From positions 668,073 to 732,072 of the forward strand of contig NZ_VLNY01000002.1 of assembly GCF_008297975.1 (NCBI RefSeq): 64,000 nt of DNA, written 5' to 3'. Positions within the stretch are counted from its first letter, which is position 1, and the number at the start of each line of letters is the position of its first letter. A program made the position numbers and the translations under genes. The notes under the pieces are model-generated. The model was not told where the DNA came from and searched no databases. It saw only the letters and a program-made list of their open reading frames with translations. The stretch comes from Antrihabitans cavernicola (lineage in GTDB: Bacteria; Actinomycetota; Actinomycetes; Mycobacteriales; Mycobacteriaceae). Positions 21,343 through 30,650 of this stretch are shown one piece after another.

Positions 21343-23426
21343 CAACCACACTCGACGCGCCCGTGGCGTCTGAGCACGATGCGCCACGCTCACGCAGCGT
21401 GAACGGCGGAATCTTCAGTCCTCGCCAGCTGATCTCGTCGCTGCCTGCGGCATTCCGCAAGCTCGATCCTCGTCATCTGGCCCGCAACCCCGTGATGTTC
21501 GTCGTGTTGATCGGCTCGGCCGTCAGCACGCTCATGGCGTTCGCCGATCCCTCGGTGTTCTCGTGGGTAGTCGCGGCGTGGCTGTGGTTCACCGTGCTGT
21601 TCGCGAACCTCGCCGAGTCCGTCGCCGAAGGTCGTGGCAAGGCGCAGGCCGCCAGTTTGCGGCAGGTCAAGCGCGACACCGTCGCCAAACGACTCGACCC
21701 GAACGGCGGCGTGCAGGAAGTCGCAGGCACCGATCTGAAAGTCGGCGACAAGGTGGTAGTCGTCGCAGGCGAGGTGATTCCTGGCGACGGCGATGTGATC
21801 GAAGGCATTGCGACAGTGGACGAGTCGGCAATCACCGGCGAATCGGCTCCGGTCGTCCGGGAGTCCGGCGGTGATCGCTGCGCTGTCACCGGTGGTACCA
21901 CCGTGCTCTCCGACCGGATCGTCGTTCAGATCTCGGCCGCACCCGGCGAATCGTTCGTGGACAGGATGATCGCGCTAGTCGAGGGTGCGTCGCGGCAGAA
22001 GACGCCGAACGAGATCGCGCTGAACATCCTGCTGGCGTCGCTGACGATCATCTTCCTGCTCGCGGTGGTGGCGATCGGCCCCATGGGGCTCTACGCAGGT
22101 AACGCGCAAGATCCGATCAAGCTGATCGCGCTACTCGTCTGCCTGATCCCCACCACGATCGGCGCGTTGCTGTCGGCGATCGGCATCGCAGGCATGGATC
22201 GGTTGGTGCAGCGCAACGTGCTCGCCATGTCCGGTCGCGCCGTGGAGGCCGCGGGCGATATCGACACACTGCTGATGGACAAGACCGGCACCATCACCTA
22301 CGGCAACAGGCAAGCGACCGAGCTGTATCCGGCGCCGAGTGTCCCCGCCGAGGAACTGGCCGAAGCCGCGCGGCTGTCGAGTTTGGCGGACGGGACGCCG
22401 GAAGGCCGCAGCATCGTCGACCTATGTTGTGAGAAATTCGGTCTCGATGCGCAGCCGAGCACCGAGGAAAAAGCTGCCGAGTTCGTCGCGTTCACCGCGC
22501 AGACCCGCATGAGCGGACTGGACATCGCAGGCAGCCAGATCCGCAAGGGCGCAAGCGATTCGGTGATCACCTGGGCGTCCGGACTCGGTGCGTCGGTAGT
22601 CCCCGCTGTCACCGACGCCGTGAACGAGATTGCGCAGAACGGCGGCACACCACTCGTGGTCGCCACCGTCGAGCGCGGTGCGGCACGCATTCTCGGCGTG
22701 ATCGCGCTGTCCGATGTGGTGAAACCCGGTATCGCCGAACGCTTCGCGGAGCTGCGAGCAATGGGCATCCGCACCGTGATGATCACCGGAGACAATCCGC
22801 TGACCGCCCGGGCCATCGCAGCGGAGGCCGGGGTCGACGACTTCATGGCGGAAGCCACACCCGAGGACAAGTTGGCCCTCATCCGTAAGGAGCAAGAAGG
22901 TGGGCGTCTCGTCGCGATGACCGGCGACGGCACCAACGACGCTCCGGCACTTGCACAATCGGACGTCGGCGTCGCGATGAACACCGGTACCTCTGCAGCC
23001 AAAGAGGCCGGGAACATGGTCGATCTGGATTCCGATCCCACCAAGTTGATCGAGATCGTGGAGATCGGCAAACAGTTGCTGATCACGCGCGGTGCCCTGA
23101 CCACATTCTCCCTCGCGAACGACCTGGCCAAGTACTTCGCGATCCTGCCCGCGCTGTTCAGCGGCATCTATCCGCAGCTGGACACGCTGAACATCATGCG
23201 GCTTGCAACACCCGAATCGGCCATCGTCTCTGCGGTGATCTTCAACGCGTTGGTGATCGTCGCGCTGATTCCGTTGGCGCTCAAAGGTGTTCGCTACCGT
23301 CCGTCGAGCGCATCTCAGTTGCTCGGCCGAAACCTGCTGATCTACGGCGTCGGCGGTGTGGTCACGCCGTTCATCGGCATCTGGCTGATCGACCTCGTTG
23401 TGCGACTGATTCCTGGAATTGGGTGA
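21339..23426 (+). CDS. kdpB: K+-transporting P-type ATPase subunit KdpB
   Basis: Catalytic subunit that hydrolyses ATP to drive K+ uptake through KdpA. The 695 residues show the P-type ATPase elements: actuator TGES in [16 protein letters not shown], the phosphorylation motif DKTGTIT with Asp314, the nucleotide-domain KGAS in [14 protein letters not shown], and the hinge [20 protein letters not shown]. The N-terminal about 40 residues are polar and variable. It overlaps kdpA by four bases and kdpC follows after 6 bases. Confidence 0.97.
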   Translation: MTTTLDAPVASEHDAPRSRSVNGGIFSPRQLISSLPAAFRKLDPRHLARNPVMFVVLIGSAVSTLMAFADPSVFSWVVAAWLWFTVLFANLAESVAEGRGKAQAASLRQVKRDTVAKRLDPNGGVQEVAGTDLKVGDKVVVVAGEVIPGDGDVIEGIATVDESAITGESAPVVRESGGDRCAVTGGTTVLSDRIVVQISAAPGESFVDRMIALVEGASRQKTPNEIALNILLASLTIIFLLAVVAIGPMGLYAGNAQDPIKLIALLVCLIPTTIGALLSAIGIAGMDRLVQRNVLAMSGRAVEAAGDIDTLLMDKTGTITYGNRQATELYPAPSVPAEELAEAARLSSLADGTPEGRSIVDLCCEKFGLDAQPSTEEKAAEFVAFTAQTRMSGLDIAGSQIRKGASDSVITWASGLGASVVPAVTDAVNEIAQNGGTPLVVATVERGAARILGVIALSDVVKPGIAERFAELRAMGIRTVMITGDNPLTARAIAAEAGVDDFMAEATPEDKLALIRKEQEGGRLVAMTGDGTNDAPALAQSDVGVAMNTGTSAAKEAGNMVDLDSDPTKLIEIVEIGKQLLITRGALTTFSLANDLAKYFAILPALFSGIYPQLDTLNIMRLATPESAIVSAVIFNALVIVALIPLALKGVRYRPSSASQLLGRNLLIYGVGGVVTPFIGIWLIDLVVRLIPGIG

Positions 23427-23432
23427 TCTGAC

Positions 23433-24083
23433 ATGCGATTTTCTCTTGGCCTGCTTCGGCAGACGGTGGCCGGCCTGACCGTGCTGCTTGCGTTGACCGT
23501 CGTGTTGGGCGTCGCCTATCCGGCAGTGGTGTGGGGAGTGAGCCGCATCAGTTCGGGCGCCGCCGAGGGGTCGCCCGTCACCGATGCTGCCGGCTGCGTG
23601 GTCGGTAGTCGTTGGGTGGGAGTCGATCCGAAGGTCGCCGCGGATGCGCCCGACCCGTTCTTCCATGCCCGTGTCACTGGGTCCGCGGCAGACAACGACC
23701 CGTTCGCTACCACGGATCCGTCCGCGGCGCTGCCCTCCAACCTGGGCCCGAGCAGCCCAGTACTTGCGCAGTTCATCGAAGCGCGCCGCGCCAAGATCGC
23801 GCAACGCGAGGGGGTCGATCCGGCCGCGGTACCGGTGGACGCCGTGACCGGATCGGGCTCGGGCATCGACCCGCAGATCAGTCCTGCCTATGCGGCCATT
23901 CAGATTTCGCGGGTCGCGCGCGAAACGGGTAAGTCCGTGGACCAGGTGCGCGCACTCGTGGACGAGAACACCGATGGCCGGACACTCGGCTTCATCGGGG
24001 CGCCGCGCGTGAACGTTCTGGAACTCAACACGGCTCTCGGCCTGAAGGCACCTTCCTGTGGAGCGGCCAACACTGGTGGATGA
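23433..24083 (+). CDS. kdpC: K+-transporting ATPase subunit KdpC
   Basis: Accessory subunit of the KdpABC pump. The 216-residue protein has one N-terminal membrane helix (VAGLTVLLALTVVLGVAYPA) and a soluble domain with family patterns GSRWVGVDPKV and the C-terminal VDALxDENT-like VRALVDENTDGRTLGFIG followed by VNVLELNTAL. Slightly longer than the E. coli protein (190). The kdpD reading frame opens before its stop. Confidence 0.95.
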   Translation: MRFSLGLLRQTVAGLTVLLALTVVLGVAYPAVVWGVSRISSGAAEGSPVTDAAGCVVGSRWVGVDPKVAADAPDPFFHARVTGSAADNDPFATTDPSAALPSNLGPSSPVLAQFIEARRAKIAQREGVDPAAVPVDAVTGSGSGIDPQISPAYAAIQISRVARETGKSVDQVRALVDENTDGRTLGFIGAPRVNVLELNTALGLKAPSCGAANTGG

Positions 24084-26595
24084 TGAGGACGTGAACGCCG
24101 CCGCGGATCGCAAACGAGGGGAGCTGCGCATCTATCTGGGCGCAGCTCCCGGCGTGGGCAAGACCTTTGCGATGCTCGGCGAGGCCCATCGCCGAATGGA
24201 CCGCGGCACCGATGTGGTTGCGGCAGTGGTCGAAACACACGGTCGCAAGCGAACGGCGGAGTTACTGGAGGGGATCGAACAGATTCCGCCACTTCGAGTC
24301 GAGTATCGCGGCACGTCGATGCCGGAATTGGACGTGGCGGCGGTGCTGCGGCGAAAGCCCGCTCTGGTGCTGGTCGACGAACTGGCACATACCAATACGC
24401 CGGGCAGCGATCATCGCAAGCGCTGGGAAGATGTGGAGCAGATTCTCGACGCAGGCATCGACGTGGTGTCCACGGTGAACGTGCAACACCTGGAGAGCCT
24501 CAACGACGTTGTCGCACAGATCACCGGCGTGGTGCAGCAGGAAACCGTGCCCGATTCGGTGGTCCGCGCTGCGACCCAGATCGAGTTGATGGACATCACT
24601 CCGGAAGCGTTGCGGCGCAGGCTAGCCCATGGCAACGTCTACGCGCCGGAGAAAGTCGATGCGGCGCTGAGCAACTACTTTCGCCCCGGAAACCTCACGG
24701 CGCTACGCGAACTCGCGCTCCTGTGGCTTGCGGACCAGGTGGATGCGGCGCTGGCGAAGTACCGCTCGGAGAACAAGATCACCGACACCTGGGAGGCCCG
24801 CGAACGCGTGGTGGTCGCGGTGACCGGTGGACCGGAATCGGAAACCCTGGTGCGTCGGGCGAGTCGTATCGCGTCGAAGTCGAGCGCCGAGCTGATCGTT
24901 GTGCATGTGGTGCGCGGCGACGGTCTGGCAGGCGTCTCGGCGCCGCAGATGGGCAAGGTTCGCGAACTGGCAACAAGCCTGGGAGCGAGCCTGCACAGCA
25001 TCGTCGGCGACGACGTTCCGGCCAGTCTCCTCGAGTTCGCCAAGGAGATGAACGCAACGCAGTTGGTGCTCGGAACGTCACGTAGGTCGCGGTGGGCGCG
25101 GATCTTCGATGAGGGCATCGGTGCGGCGACGGTGCAGCAGTCCGCGAAGATCGACGTCCACATGGTGACGCACGAAGAGGCCAAGACCGGGTTTCGCATC
25201 TCGTCGGTGACACCGAAGGAGCGGCGCATCCTGGCGTGGGTCGCGGCCGTCGTGGTCCCGCCGCTGGCGTGTTTTCTCACTCTGTTGCTGCTCGACAAAT
25301 ATCTCGCACTGGGCGGTGAGAGCGCCGTCTTCTTCGTCGTCGTACTGGTCGTCGCACTGCTGGGCGGCGTTGCGCCTGCCGTGCTGTCGGCGCTGGTCTC
25401 CGGCCTGCTGCTCAATTATTACTTCGCCGCACCGCGGCACAGTCTGACGATCGCAGAGCCCGACAGCTTCGTGACGGTGCTGGTCTTGCTGCTGGTGGCG
25501 GTGGCGGTTGCCGCCCTCGTCGACGGCGCCGCCAAGCGGGCGCGGGAGGCCAGGCGCGCGTCGCAGGAAGCCGAACTCCTTGCATTGTTTGCAGGTTCGG
25601 TGCTGCGCGGCGCGGATCTACCTGCCTTGCTGGAGCGTGTCCGGGAGACCTATTCGCAGCGCGCGGTTTCCATGGTGGGGGAGCGGGAGGGGCTGATCGC
25701 CGCCGTCGGTGATCGGCCTGGCGGCTGTGCAGACGATGCCGACACTGTGCTGGATGTCAATGACGGCGAATATCGGATGCTGCTGTGCGGAACAACGCTG
25801 CCCGCGCGCGATCGCCGGGTGCTCGGAGCAGTCGCCAATCAAGCCGTCGGTTTGGTCCGTCAACGGCAACTCGGCGAAGAAGCAAGCAAGGCAACGGCTC
25901 TGGCGGAGGCAGATCGGTTGCGGCGTTCGCTGCTCTCAGCCGTCAGCCACGACCTGCGGACCCCGCTCGCCGCTGTGAAGGCCGCCGTGTCGAGCCTGCG
26001 CAGCGACGATGTGGAGTTCTCGCCCGAAGACACCGCCGAACTTCTCGCGACGGTCGAGGAGTCGACGGATCAGCTCACCGGCCTGGTCGGCAATCTGCTG
26101 GACTCGTCGCGTTTGGCGGCGGGCGTGGTGCGGCCGACCCTGGTCCGGGTGTATCTCGACGAGGTGGTGCACCGCGCGCTGGTGGGGGTCGGTGTCGGCG
26201 CGCGCGGATTCCGCCGCGTAGGCGTGGATCGGTTGCAGGTGGATGTGGGCGACACCAGTGCGATGGCGGACGGCGGCTTGTTGGAACGGGTCATCGCGAA
26301 CCTGGTGGACAACGCGTTGCGGTATGCGCCGGACAGCGTGGTGCGCGTCGATGCGGCGCAGGTTGGTGACAGAGTGCTGATCACGGTGGCCGACGAAGGT
26401 CCGGGCATCGCACGGGGGACGGAGGAGCAGGTGTTCGATGCGTTCCAGCGGCTCGGCGATCGAGACAACACCAGCGGCGTCGGACTCGGTCTGTCGGTCG
26501 CGCGTGGCTTCGTCGAGGCGATGGGCGGAACCGTCACGGCGACCGATACGCCCGGCGGCGGTTTGACGATCGTCGTGGATCTGGCGGCGGCATGA
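24058..26595 (+). CDS. kdpD: Osmosensitive K+ sensor histidine kinase KdpD
   Basis: Membrane sensor kinase that activates kdp expression under K+ limitation. The 845 residues (from GTG 24058) contain the N-terminal KdpD domain with Walker A GAAPGVGKTFAML, a Usp-like domain at about 255-365 (VVAVTGGPESETLVRRAS), four membrane helices at about 385-485, a GAF-like linker, and the kinase core: H-box AVSHDLRTPLA with His631, N-box NLVDNALRYAP and G-boxes DEGPGI and GVGLGLSVARGF. GTG 24058 overlaps kdpC by 26 bases; GTG 24091, just after the kdpC stop, is an equally plausible start. kdpE overlaps its end. Confidence 0.95.
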   Translation: MERPTLVDDEDVNAAADRKRGELRIYLGAAPGVGKTFAMLGEAHRRMDRGTDVVAAVVETHGRKRTAELLEGIEQIPPLRVEYRGTSMPELDVAAVLRRKPALVLVDELAHTNTPGSDHRKRWEDVEQILDAGIDVVSTVNVQHLESLNDVVAQITGVVQQETVPDSVVRAATQIELMDITPEALRRRLAHGNVYAPEKVDAALSNYFRPGNLTALRELALLWLADQVDAALAKYRSENKITDTWEARERVVVAVTGGPESETLVRRASRIASKSSAELIVVHVVRGDGLAGVSAPQMGKVRELATSLGASLHSIVGDDVPASLLEFAKEMNATQLVLGTSRRSRWARIFDEGIGAATVQQSAKIDVHMVTHEEAKTGFRISSVTPKERRILAWVAAVVVPPLACFLTLLLLDKYLALGGESAVFFVVVLVVALLGGVAPAVLSALVSGLLLNYYFAAPRHSLTIAEPDSFVTVLVLLLVAVAVAALVDGAAKRAREARRASQEAELLALFAGSVLRGADLPALLERVRETYSQRAVSMVGEREGLIAAVGDRPGGCADDADTVLDVNDGEYRMLLCGTTLPARDRRVLGAVANQAVGLVRQRQLGEEASKATALAEADRLRRSLLSAVSHDLRTPLAAVKAAVSSLRSDDVEFSPEDTAELLATVEESTDQLTGLVGNLLDSSRLAAGVVRPTLVRVYLDEVVHRALVGVGVGARGFRRVGVDRLQVDVGDTSAMADGGLLERVIANLVDNALRYAPDSVVRVDAAQVGDRVLITVADEGPGIARGTEEQVFDAFQRLGDRDNTSGVGLGLSVARGFVEAMGGTVTATDTPGGGLTIVVDLAAA

Positions 26596-27272
26596 CCCGA
26601 GTGTTGGTTGTCGACGACGAACCCCAGATACTGCGGGCGCTACGCATCAACCTCTCGGTTCGCGGATACGAGGTGACTACCGCGGCAACAGGTGCCGGTG
26701 CCCTGCGTGCGGCTGCGGAGACGCACCCCGAGGTGATCGTGCTCGATCTCGGTCTACCGGACATGGACGGCATCGAGGTGCTGGCCGGTCTGCACGGCTG
26801 GTCGAGTGCTCCGGTGATCGTGCTGTCGGCTCGCACGGACTCCGCGGACAAAGTGGAGGCGCTCGATGCGGGAGCCGACGACTATGTGACCAAGCCTTTC
26901 GGCATGGACGAGTTCCTTGCGAGGCTCCGCGCAGCGGTCCGGCGCGGCGCAGCGGCGGCCGATGTCGATGAACCGGTGGTGGTGACCGACTCCTTCACCG
27001 TCGACCTCGCCGCGAAGAAAGTGGTGAAGGACGGCGCCGAGGTGCATCTGACGCCGACGGAGTGGGGAATGCTCGAAATGCTGGTGCGCAATCGGGGCAA
27101 GTTGGTCGGCCGCAAGGAGCTTCTCAAAGAGGTGTGGGGGCCCGCGTACGAGACCGAGACGCACTACCTGCGGGTCTACTTGGCTCAGCTGCGGCGCAAG
27201 CTGGAGGTGGATCCGGCTCATCCGAAGCACCTGCTGACAGAATCCGGGATGGGCTACCGGTTCCAGCGCTGA
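26592..27272 (+). CDS. kdpE: Response regulator KdpE
   Basis: OmpR-family regulator phosphorylated by KdpD to turn on kdp. The 226 residues have a receiver domain with acidic pocket Asp8-Asp9, phosphoacceptor Asp52 (VLDLGLPDMDG), conserved Lys in YVTKPFGMDE, and a C-terminal winged helix (HLTPTEWGMLEML to LRVYLAQLRRKLE). It overlaps kdpD by four bases (ATGA), so sensor and regulator are made together. Confidence 0.96.
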   Translation: MTRVLVVDDEPQILRALRINLSVRGYEVTTAATGAGALRAAAETHPEVIVLDLGLPDMDGIEVLAGLHGWSSAPVIVLSARTDSADKVEALDAGADDYVTKPFGMDEFLARLRAAVRRGAAAADVDEPVVVTDSFTVDLAAKKVVKDGAEVHLTPTEWGMLEMLVRNRGKLVGRKELLKEVWGPAYETETHYLRVYLAQLRRKLEVDPAHPKHLLTESGMGYRFQR

Positions 27273-27294
27273 CCGAACTGGCAGGATTGTCGAC

Positions 27295-27723
27295 ATGACA
27301 GAGGAAGCGCAACCGACAACGCTCTGGGTCGAGCGAACCGGAACCCGCCGATACACCGGCAAGAGTTCGCGCGGCGCAGAGGTGCTCGTCGGATCTCAGG
27401 ACGTCGACGGCGTTTTCACCCCGGGTGAGCTGCTGAAGATCGCGCTCGCCGCCTGCACCGGCATGAGTTCGGACTTCCCCCTGTCTCGCAGGCTCGGCGA
27501 CAATTACGACGCGACGGTTCGCGTGTCCGGCGATGCCGACCGGGAGAACGAGACCTACCCGAAACTCGACGAGGTTCTCGCGCTCGACCTCAGCGAACTC
27601 GACGATGCCGCCCGCGATCGGCTGCTCACCACTGTGGCGCGAGCCGTCGACAAGGTATGCACCGTAGGCCGAACTCTGAAGGCGGGCACCGAGGTGTCGC
27701 TGACCTTCGACGTCGATTCCTAG
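27295..27723 (+). CDS. OsmC family protein
   Basis: A 142-residue OsmC/Ohr-fold protein, homologous by context to mycobacterial Rv2923c, which also sits beside acyP and smc. It has two cysteines at the expected places: Cys54 in [11 protein letters not shown] and a second one in [12 protein letters not shown], the pair that reduces organic or lipid hydroperoxides in this family. Substrate is not determinable here. The acyP start overlaps its stop by one base. The kdp operon separates it from mutM, unlike in mycobacteria. Confidence 0.85.
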   Translation: MTEEAQPTTLWVERTGTRRYTGKSSRGAEVLVGSQDVDGVFTPGELLKIALAACTGMSSDFPLSRRLGDNYDATVRVSGDADRENETYPKLDEVLALDLSELDDAARDRLLTTVARAVDKVCTVGRTLKAGTEVSLTFDVDS

Positions 27724-28007
27724 TGGGCGCAGCAGCAGACGTTCGGCTCAGTGCATGGGTGCACGGAAACGTTCAAGGCGTCGGCTTTCGATGGTGGACC
27801 CGCTCGCGCGCTCTCGAGCTCGGATTGGTCGGCCACGCCACCAACACGCGCGACGGCAGAGTGTCCGTTATTGCCGAAGGATCCCGTGCGCAGTGTGACA
27901 AGCTACTCGCGCTGCTGCGCTCCGGCGAGACGCCGGGCCGAGTGGACCTGGTTGTGGAAAGCTGGGAAAGCGCACGCGGTGAATTGACCGGATTCGAGGA
28001 GCGGTAG
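27723..28007 (+). CDS. acyP: Acylphosphatase
   Basis: Small enzyme hydrolysing acyl phosphates. The 94-residue protein has the acylphosphatase signature [18 protein letters not shown], whose Arg binds phosphate, and the catalytic Asn in [14 protein letters not shown] 27723 overlaps the upstream OsmC-like stop (TAGTG). In mycobacteria acyP directly precedes smc; here three to nine accessory genes have come between. Confidence 0.92.
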   Translation: MGAAADVRLSAWVHGNVQGVGFRWWTRSRALELGLVGHATNTRDGRVSVIAEGSRAQCDKLLALLRSGETPGRVDLVVESWESARGELTGFEER

Positions 28008-28086
28008 TGCGACAGACTGCGGCATCGACGCACGAGCGGCGCGGAGACACGACGCGCAAGCGGCGCGAAGACATGAGGGAGAACCG

Positions 28087-28782
28087 GTGACGTCCGACGG
28101 TTCCGATAGCGGACAGAACGGCGCAGGCAACACGGGCCCGGAAAATACCGAGCCGCAGCCGTTCCAGGGTCGGCCTGGCCCCGACCCGGCTCAGCCGCGT
28201 CCCTACGCACCCCCGCCGGAGCCGACAACGCCCGCCTCGTTCGCGCTGCCCGGATCGGAGCCGCCGCAGCCGCCGCGGCGCGGCACGGTCCGCAACCAAG
28301 ATCCCGGATCCACCAAACCGCGCCCACCGACGGTCGCCGAGGCTCGGGCGCGCGACAAGGCGCGCAGGTTGGCTGCCGAAGAAGAAGAGGCGCAGGCGCT
28401 GGCGGCGGAGAAGAAGCGCAAGCGCAATCGCAGGCTGATCGGCGGCGGCGCCGTTGTCGGGCTGGTCGGCGTGGTTGCGCTCGGCTATTCGGCGTTGAAG
28501 TCCGACGAGGTCAACGCCAGCTGCGTGAAGGAGGAGAACGGCCAGGAAGTGGTTGTCGCCGATTCCTACTGTTCCCAAGGGCACTCCAGCGGCATGGGCG
28601 GTCTGATCATTCTTGGCGGCAGCCAGTACCGCTACTACTACGGCGGCAACCAGACCATCGGTCAGCGTCCGACCGGCGGCACCACCACTCTTCCGAAGGG
28701 CGCCACAGTGAAGACCAAGTCGGGCACCACAATTCAACGCGGTGGTCTCGGTAGCAAGCTCGGCGGCAGTAGTGGGTCATAG
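28087..28782 (+). CDS. Membrane-anchored DUF1190-like protein (YjfM-like)
   Basis: A 231-residue protein: a Pro/Gly-rich cytoplasmic N-terminus (about 1-90), a charged Glu/Ala/Lys/Arg helix (about 80-115), one membrane helix (LIGGGAVVGLVGVVALGYSA) and an extracytoplasmic part with two Cys (ASCVKEENG, DSYCSQGHS) and a Gly/Tyr-rich tail (YRYYYGGNQ, TIQRGGLGSK). The tail recalls DUF1190/YjfM, and in enterobacteria yjfM, yjfC and yjfL sit together exactly as this gene sits with the next two. Function unknown. GTG 28087; the ATP-grasp gene follows 3 bases after its stop. Confidence 0.65.
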   Translation: MTSDGSDSGQNGAGNTGPENTEPQPFQGRPGPDPAQPRPYAPPPEPTTPASFALPGSEPPQPPRRGTVRNQDPGSTKPRPPTVAEARARDKARRLAAEEEEAQALAAEKKRKRNRRLIGGGAVVGLVGVVALGYSALKSDEVNASCVKEENGQEVVVADSYCSQGHSSGMGGLIILGGSQYRYYYGGNQTIGQRPTGGTTTLPKGATVKTKSGTTIQRGGLGSKLGGSSGS

Positions 28783-28785
28783 CTG

Positions 28786-29952
28786 ATGCGGCGAACGAGA
28801 ACCACCCCGCGTCCGGGCTGGCAAGCCATCGTCGAATCACAGGGTTTGGTCTACGGGACGCCCGCGCGCGACGCGAACGGATCCGCGCGACCCTACTGGG
28901 ACGAATCGGTGCATTACGAGTTCGAGATGGACGAGATCCTCGCGCTCGAAGCCGATGTGGAACTCCTGCACTCGATGTGCCTCCACGCCGTCGAGCAGGT
29001 CGTGCTCACCGAGCGCTACCGCGACTTCGGCCTTCCGGAGTGGAGTTGGCAGGCGATCGCGGACTCGTGGAAGCGATCCGATCCGCATGTCTACGGCCGT
29101 TTCGATCTGCGCTACGACGCGCGGCGGCCCGCAAAGCTCCTCGAATACAACGCCGATACGCCGACCACCCTGTTGGAAGCCTCGGTGGTGCAGTGGCATT
29201 GGCTGACGGACCGCTATCCCGACGACGATCAGTGGAACTCGCTGCACGAGAAGCTGGTCGAGCGTTGGGGCGAATTGGCGGATGTTCTACCGAGCTCGGA
29301 ACTGCACTTCTCGTGGTCGTCGGCGGATGCGTCCGGCGAGGACAACGTCACCACGGCATATATGCAGGAGACAGCTGCGGAAGCCGGCTTCGACACCGTC
29401 GGCCTCGCCATCGAAGAAATCGGTTTCGATACCGAACTCGAGCGGTTCGTCGACTTGGAAGAGTCGCCGGTTCACTCGATCTTCAAGTTGTATCCGTGGG
29501 AGTGGGTGCTCGACGACGAGTTCGGCAAGCGCGTGGCGGCGAGCCTTCCCGCGACCATGTGGATCGAACCGCTGTGGAAGTCGATTCTCAGCAACAAGGC
29601 GATTCTGGCTGTGCTGTGGGAGATGTATCCCGGGCACCCGAACCTGCTGCCCGCGTACCTCGATCAGCCGAACGAGCTGACCGAGTACATCCGTAAGCCG
29701 AAGCTGGGCCGTGAAGGCGCCAACATGACGATCGTCGGCGCGGGTATGGAAACCGCAACCGGCGGCATCTACGGCGAAGAGGGCTACGTCTACCAATTGC
29801 TCGATCCGCTGCCGGAGTTCGACGGCATGCGCCCGGCGTTGGGTGCCTGGATCGTCGGCGATACGTCGGCAGGCCTCGGCATCAGGGAAACATCAGGACT
29901 CATCACCGACGACGGCGCCGCCTTCGTCCCGCACCGCATTCCGCAGAAATGA
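28786..29952 (+). CDS. Glutathionylspermidine synthase-like ATP-grasp enzyme
   Basis: A 388-residue member of the glutathionylspermidine synthase family (ATP-grasp C-N ligase), like E. coli YjfC. Recognisable segments are KLLEYNADTPTTLLEASVVQ, the metal/ATP-site stretch FKLYPWEWVLDDEFG and KPKLGREGANMTI. It lacks the amidase half of the bifunctional Gsp enzyme. Actinobacteria generally lack glutathionylspermidine, so the real substrate is unknown and may be another amine or peptide. It starts 3 bases after the DUF1190-like gene and overlaps the DUF350 gene by four bases (ATGA), so the cassette is tightly coupled. Confidence 0.85.
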   Translation: MRRTRTTPRPGWQAIVESQGLVYGTPARDANGSARPYWDESVHYEFEMDEILALEADVELLHSMCLHAVEQVVLTERYRDFGLPEWSWQAIADSWKRSDPHVYGRFDLRYDARRPAKLLEYNADTPTTLLEASVVQWHWLTDRYPDDDQWNSLHEKLVERWGELADVLPSSELHFSWSSADASGEDNVTTAYMQETAAEAGFDTVGLAIEEIGFDTELERFVDLEESPVHSIFKLYPWEWVLDDEFGKRVAASLPATMWIEPLWKSILSNKAILAVLWEMYPGHPNLLPAYLDQPNELTEYIRKPKLGREGANMTIVGAGMETATGGIYGEEGYVYQLLDPLPEFDGMRPALGAWIVGDTSAGLGIRETSGLITDDGAAFVPHRIPQK

Positions 29953-30440
29953 ATGGAGAGACAGGTATGACGGCAGTGGGCACGGGTGGAGCAGCCACTC
30001 TCGCGCTGGAATCCGGCTATTGGGATTCGCTGGGCAGGGGAGTGGCGGCGATCGCCCTCTACGCGATCGTCGGGCTGTTCTTGGTCGTGGTGGGCTTCTA
30101 TGCGATCGATCTCACAACGCCCGGCAAATTGCGCGACCTCGTTCGCGAGGGCAAGCCCAACGCAATCATCGTCAGCAGCACCGGAATGCTCAGTATGGCG
30201 TTCATCGTCGTGCTCGCCATCTTCTCGGCGTCGGGCAAGCTCAGCGAGGGGTTGATCTCTTCGTTGATCTTCGGACTGGTCGGTATCGCCGCCCAGGTCA
30301 TCTCGGTGCGGATGGTCGAAGTGGTCATCGGTATCGATATCGGAGGTGTGCTGCGGTCTGATTCGTATACCCCTGAGGTGCTTGTGGTCGCTGGGGCGCA
30401 CTTTGCGCTCGGCCTCGTCGTAGCGGTTGCAATCTTGTGA
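29949..30440 (+). CDS. DUF350 membrane protein (YjfL-like)
   Basis: A 163-residue integral membrane protein with four hydrophobic segments and the DUF350 pattern (AIALYAIVGLFLVVVGFYAI, then DLTTPGKLRDLVREGKPNA). DUF350 proteins are duplicated two-helix modules of unknown role, commonly paired with glutathionylspermidine-synthase-like enzymes. ATG 29949 overlaps the upstream stop; ATG 29967 behind GAGAGACAGG is an alternative start that removes six residues. It ends the cassette; the 210 bases before the conservon hold that operon's promoter region but no gene. Confidence 0.82.
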   Translation: MNGETGMTAVGTGGAATLALESGYWDSLGRGVAAIALYAIVGLFLVVVGFYAIDLTTPGKLRDLVREGKPNAIIVSSTGMLSMAFIVVLAIFSASGKLSEGLISSLIFGLVGIAAQVISVRMVEVVIGIDIGGVLRSDSYTPEVLVVAGAHFALGLVVAVAIL

Positions 30441-30650
30441 CGATTGCCGTCAAAGTGGCCCAAAACAGCATTTGAGATGCCTGCGAGGGTGCGGATGCCA
30501 ACCCTGAGCTAGGTTCGGGGTTACAATTCCGCGTATCCGGCATCACCTTGTCGGCTGATTTCACACGCTCTCCAACGCCCGGTGAAGACTCCGCAGTGTG
30601 TAGGTGCGATCTCTAAGCGTCATGGCGGGCCGGTGGAAGGAGAGCTAGCA

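Noticed and set aside
28087..30440. Genuine glutathionylspermidine biosynthesis
   Set aside because: Only the synthetase-like half is present, no amidase domain, and glutathione is not expected in this lineage, so the substrate was left open.
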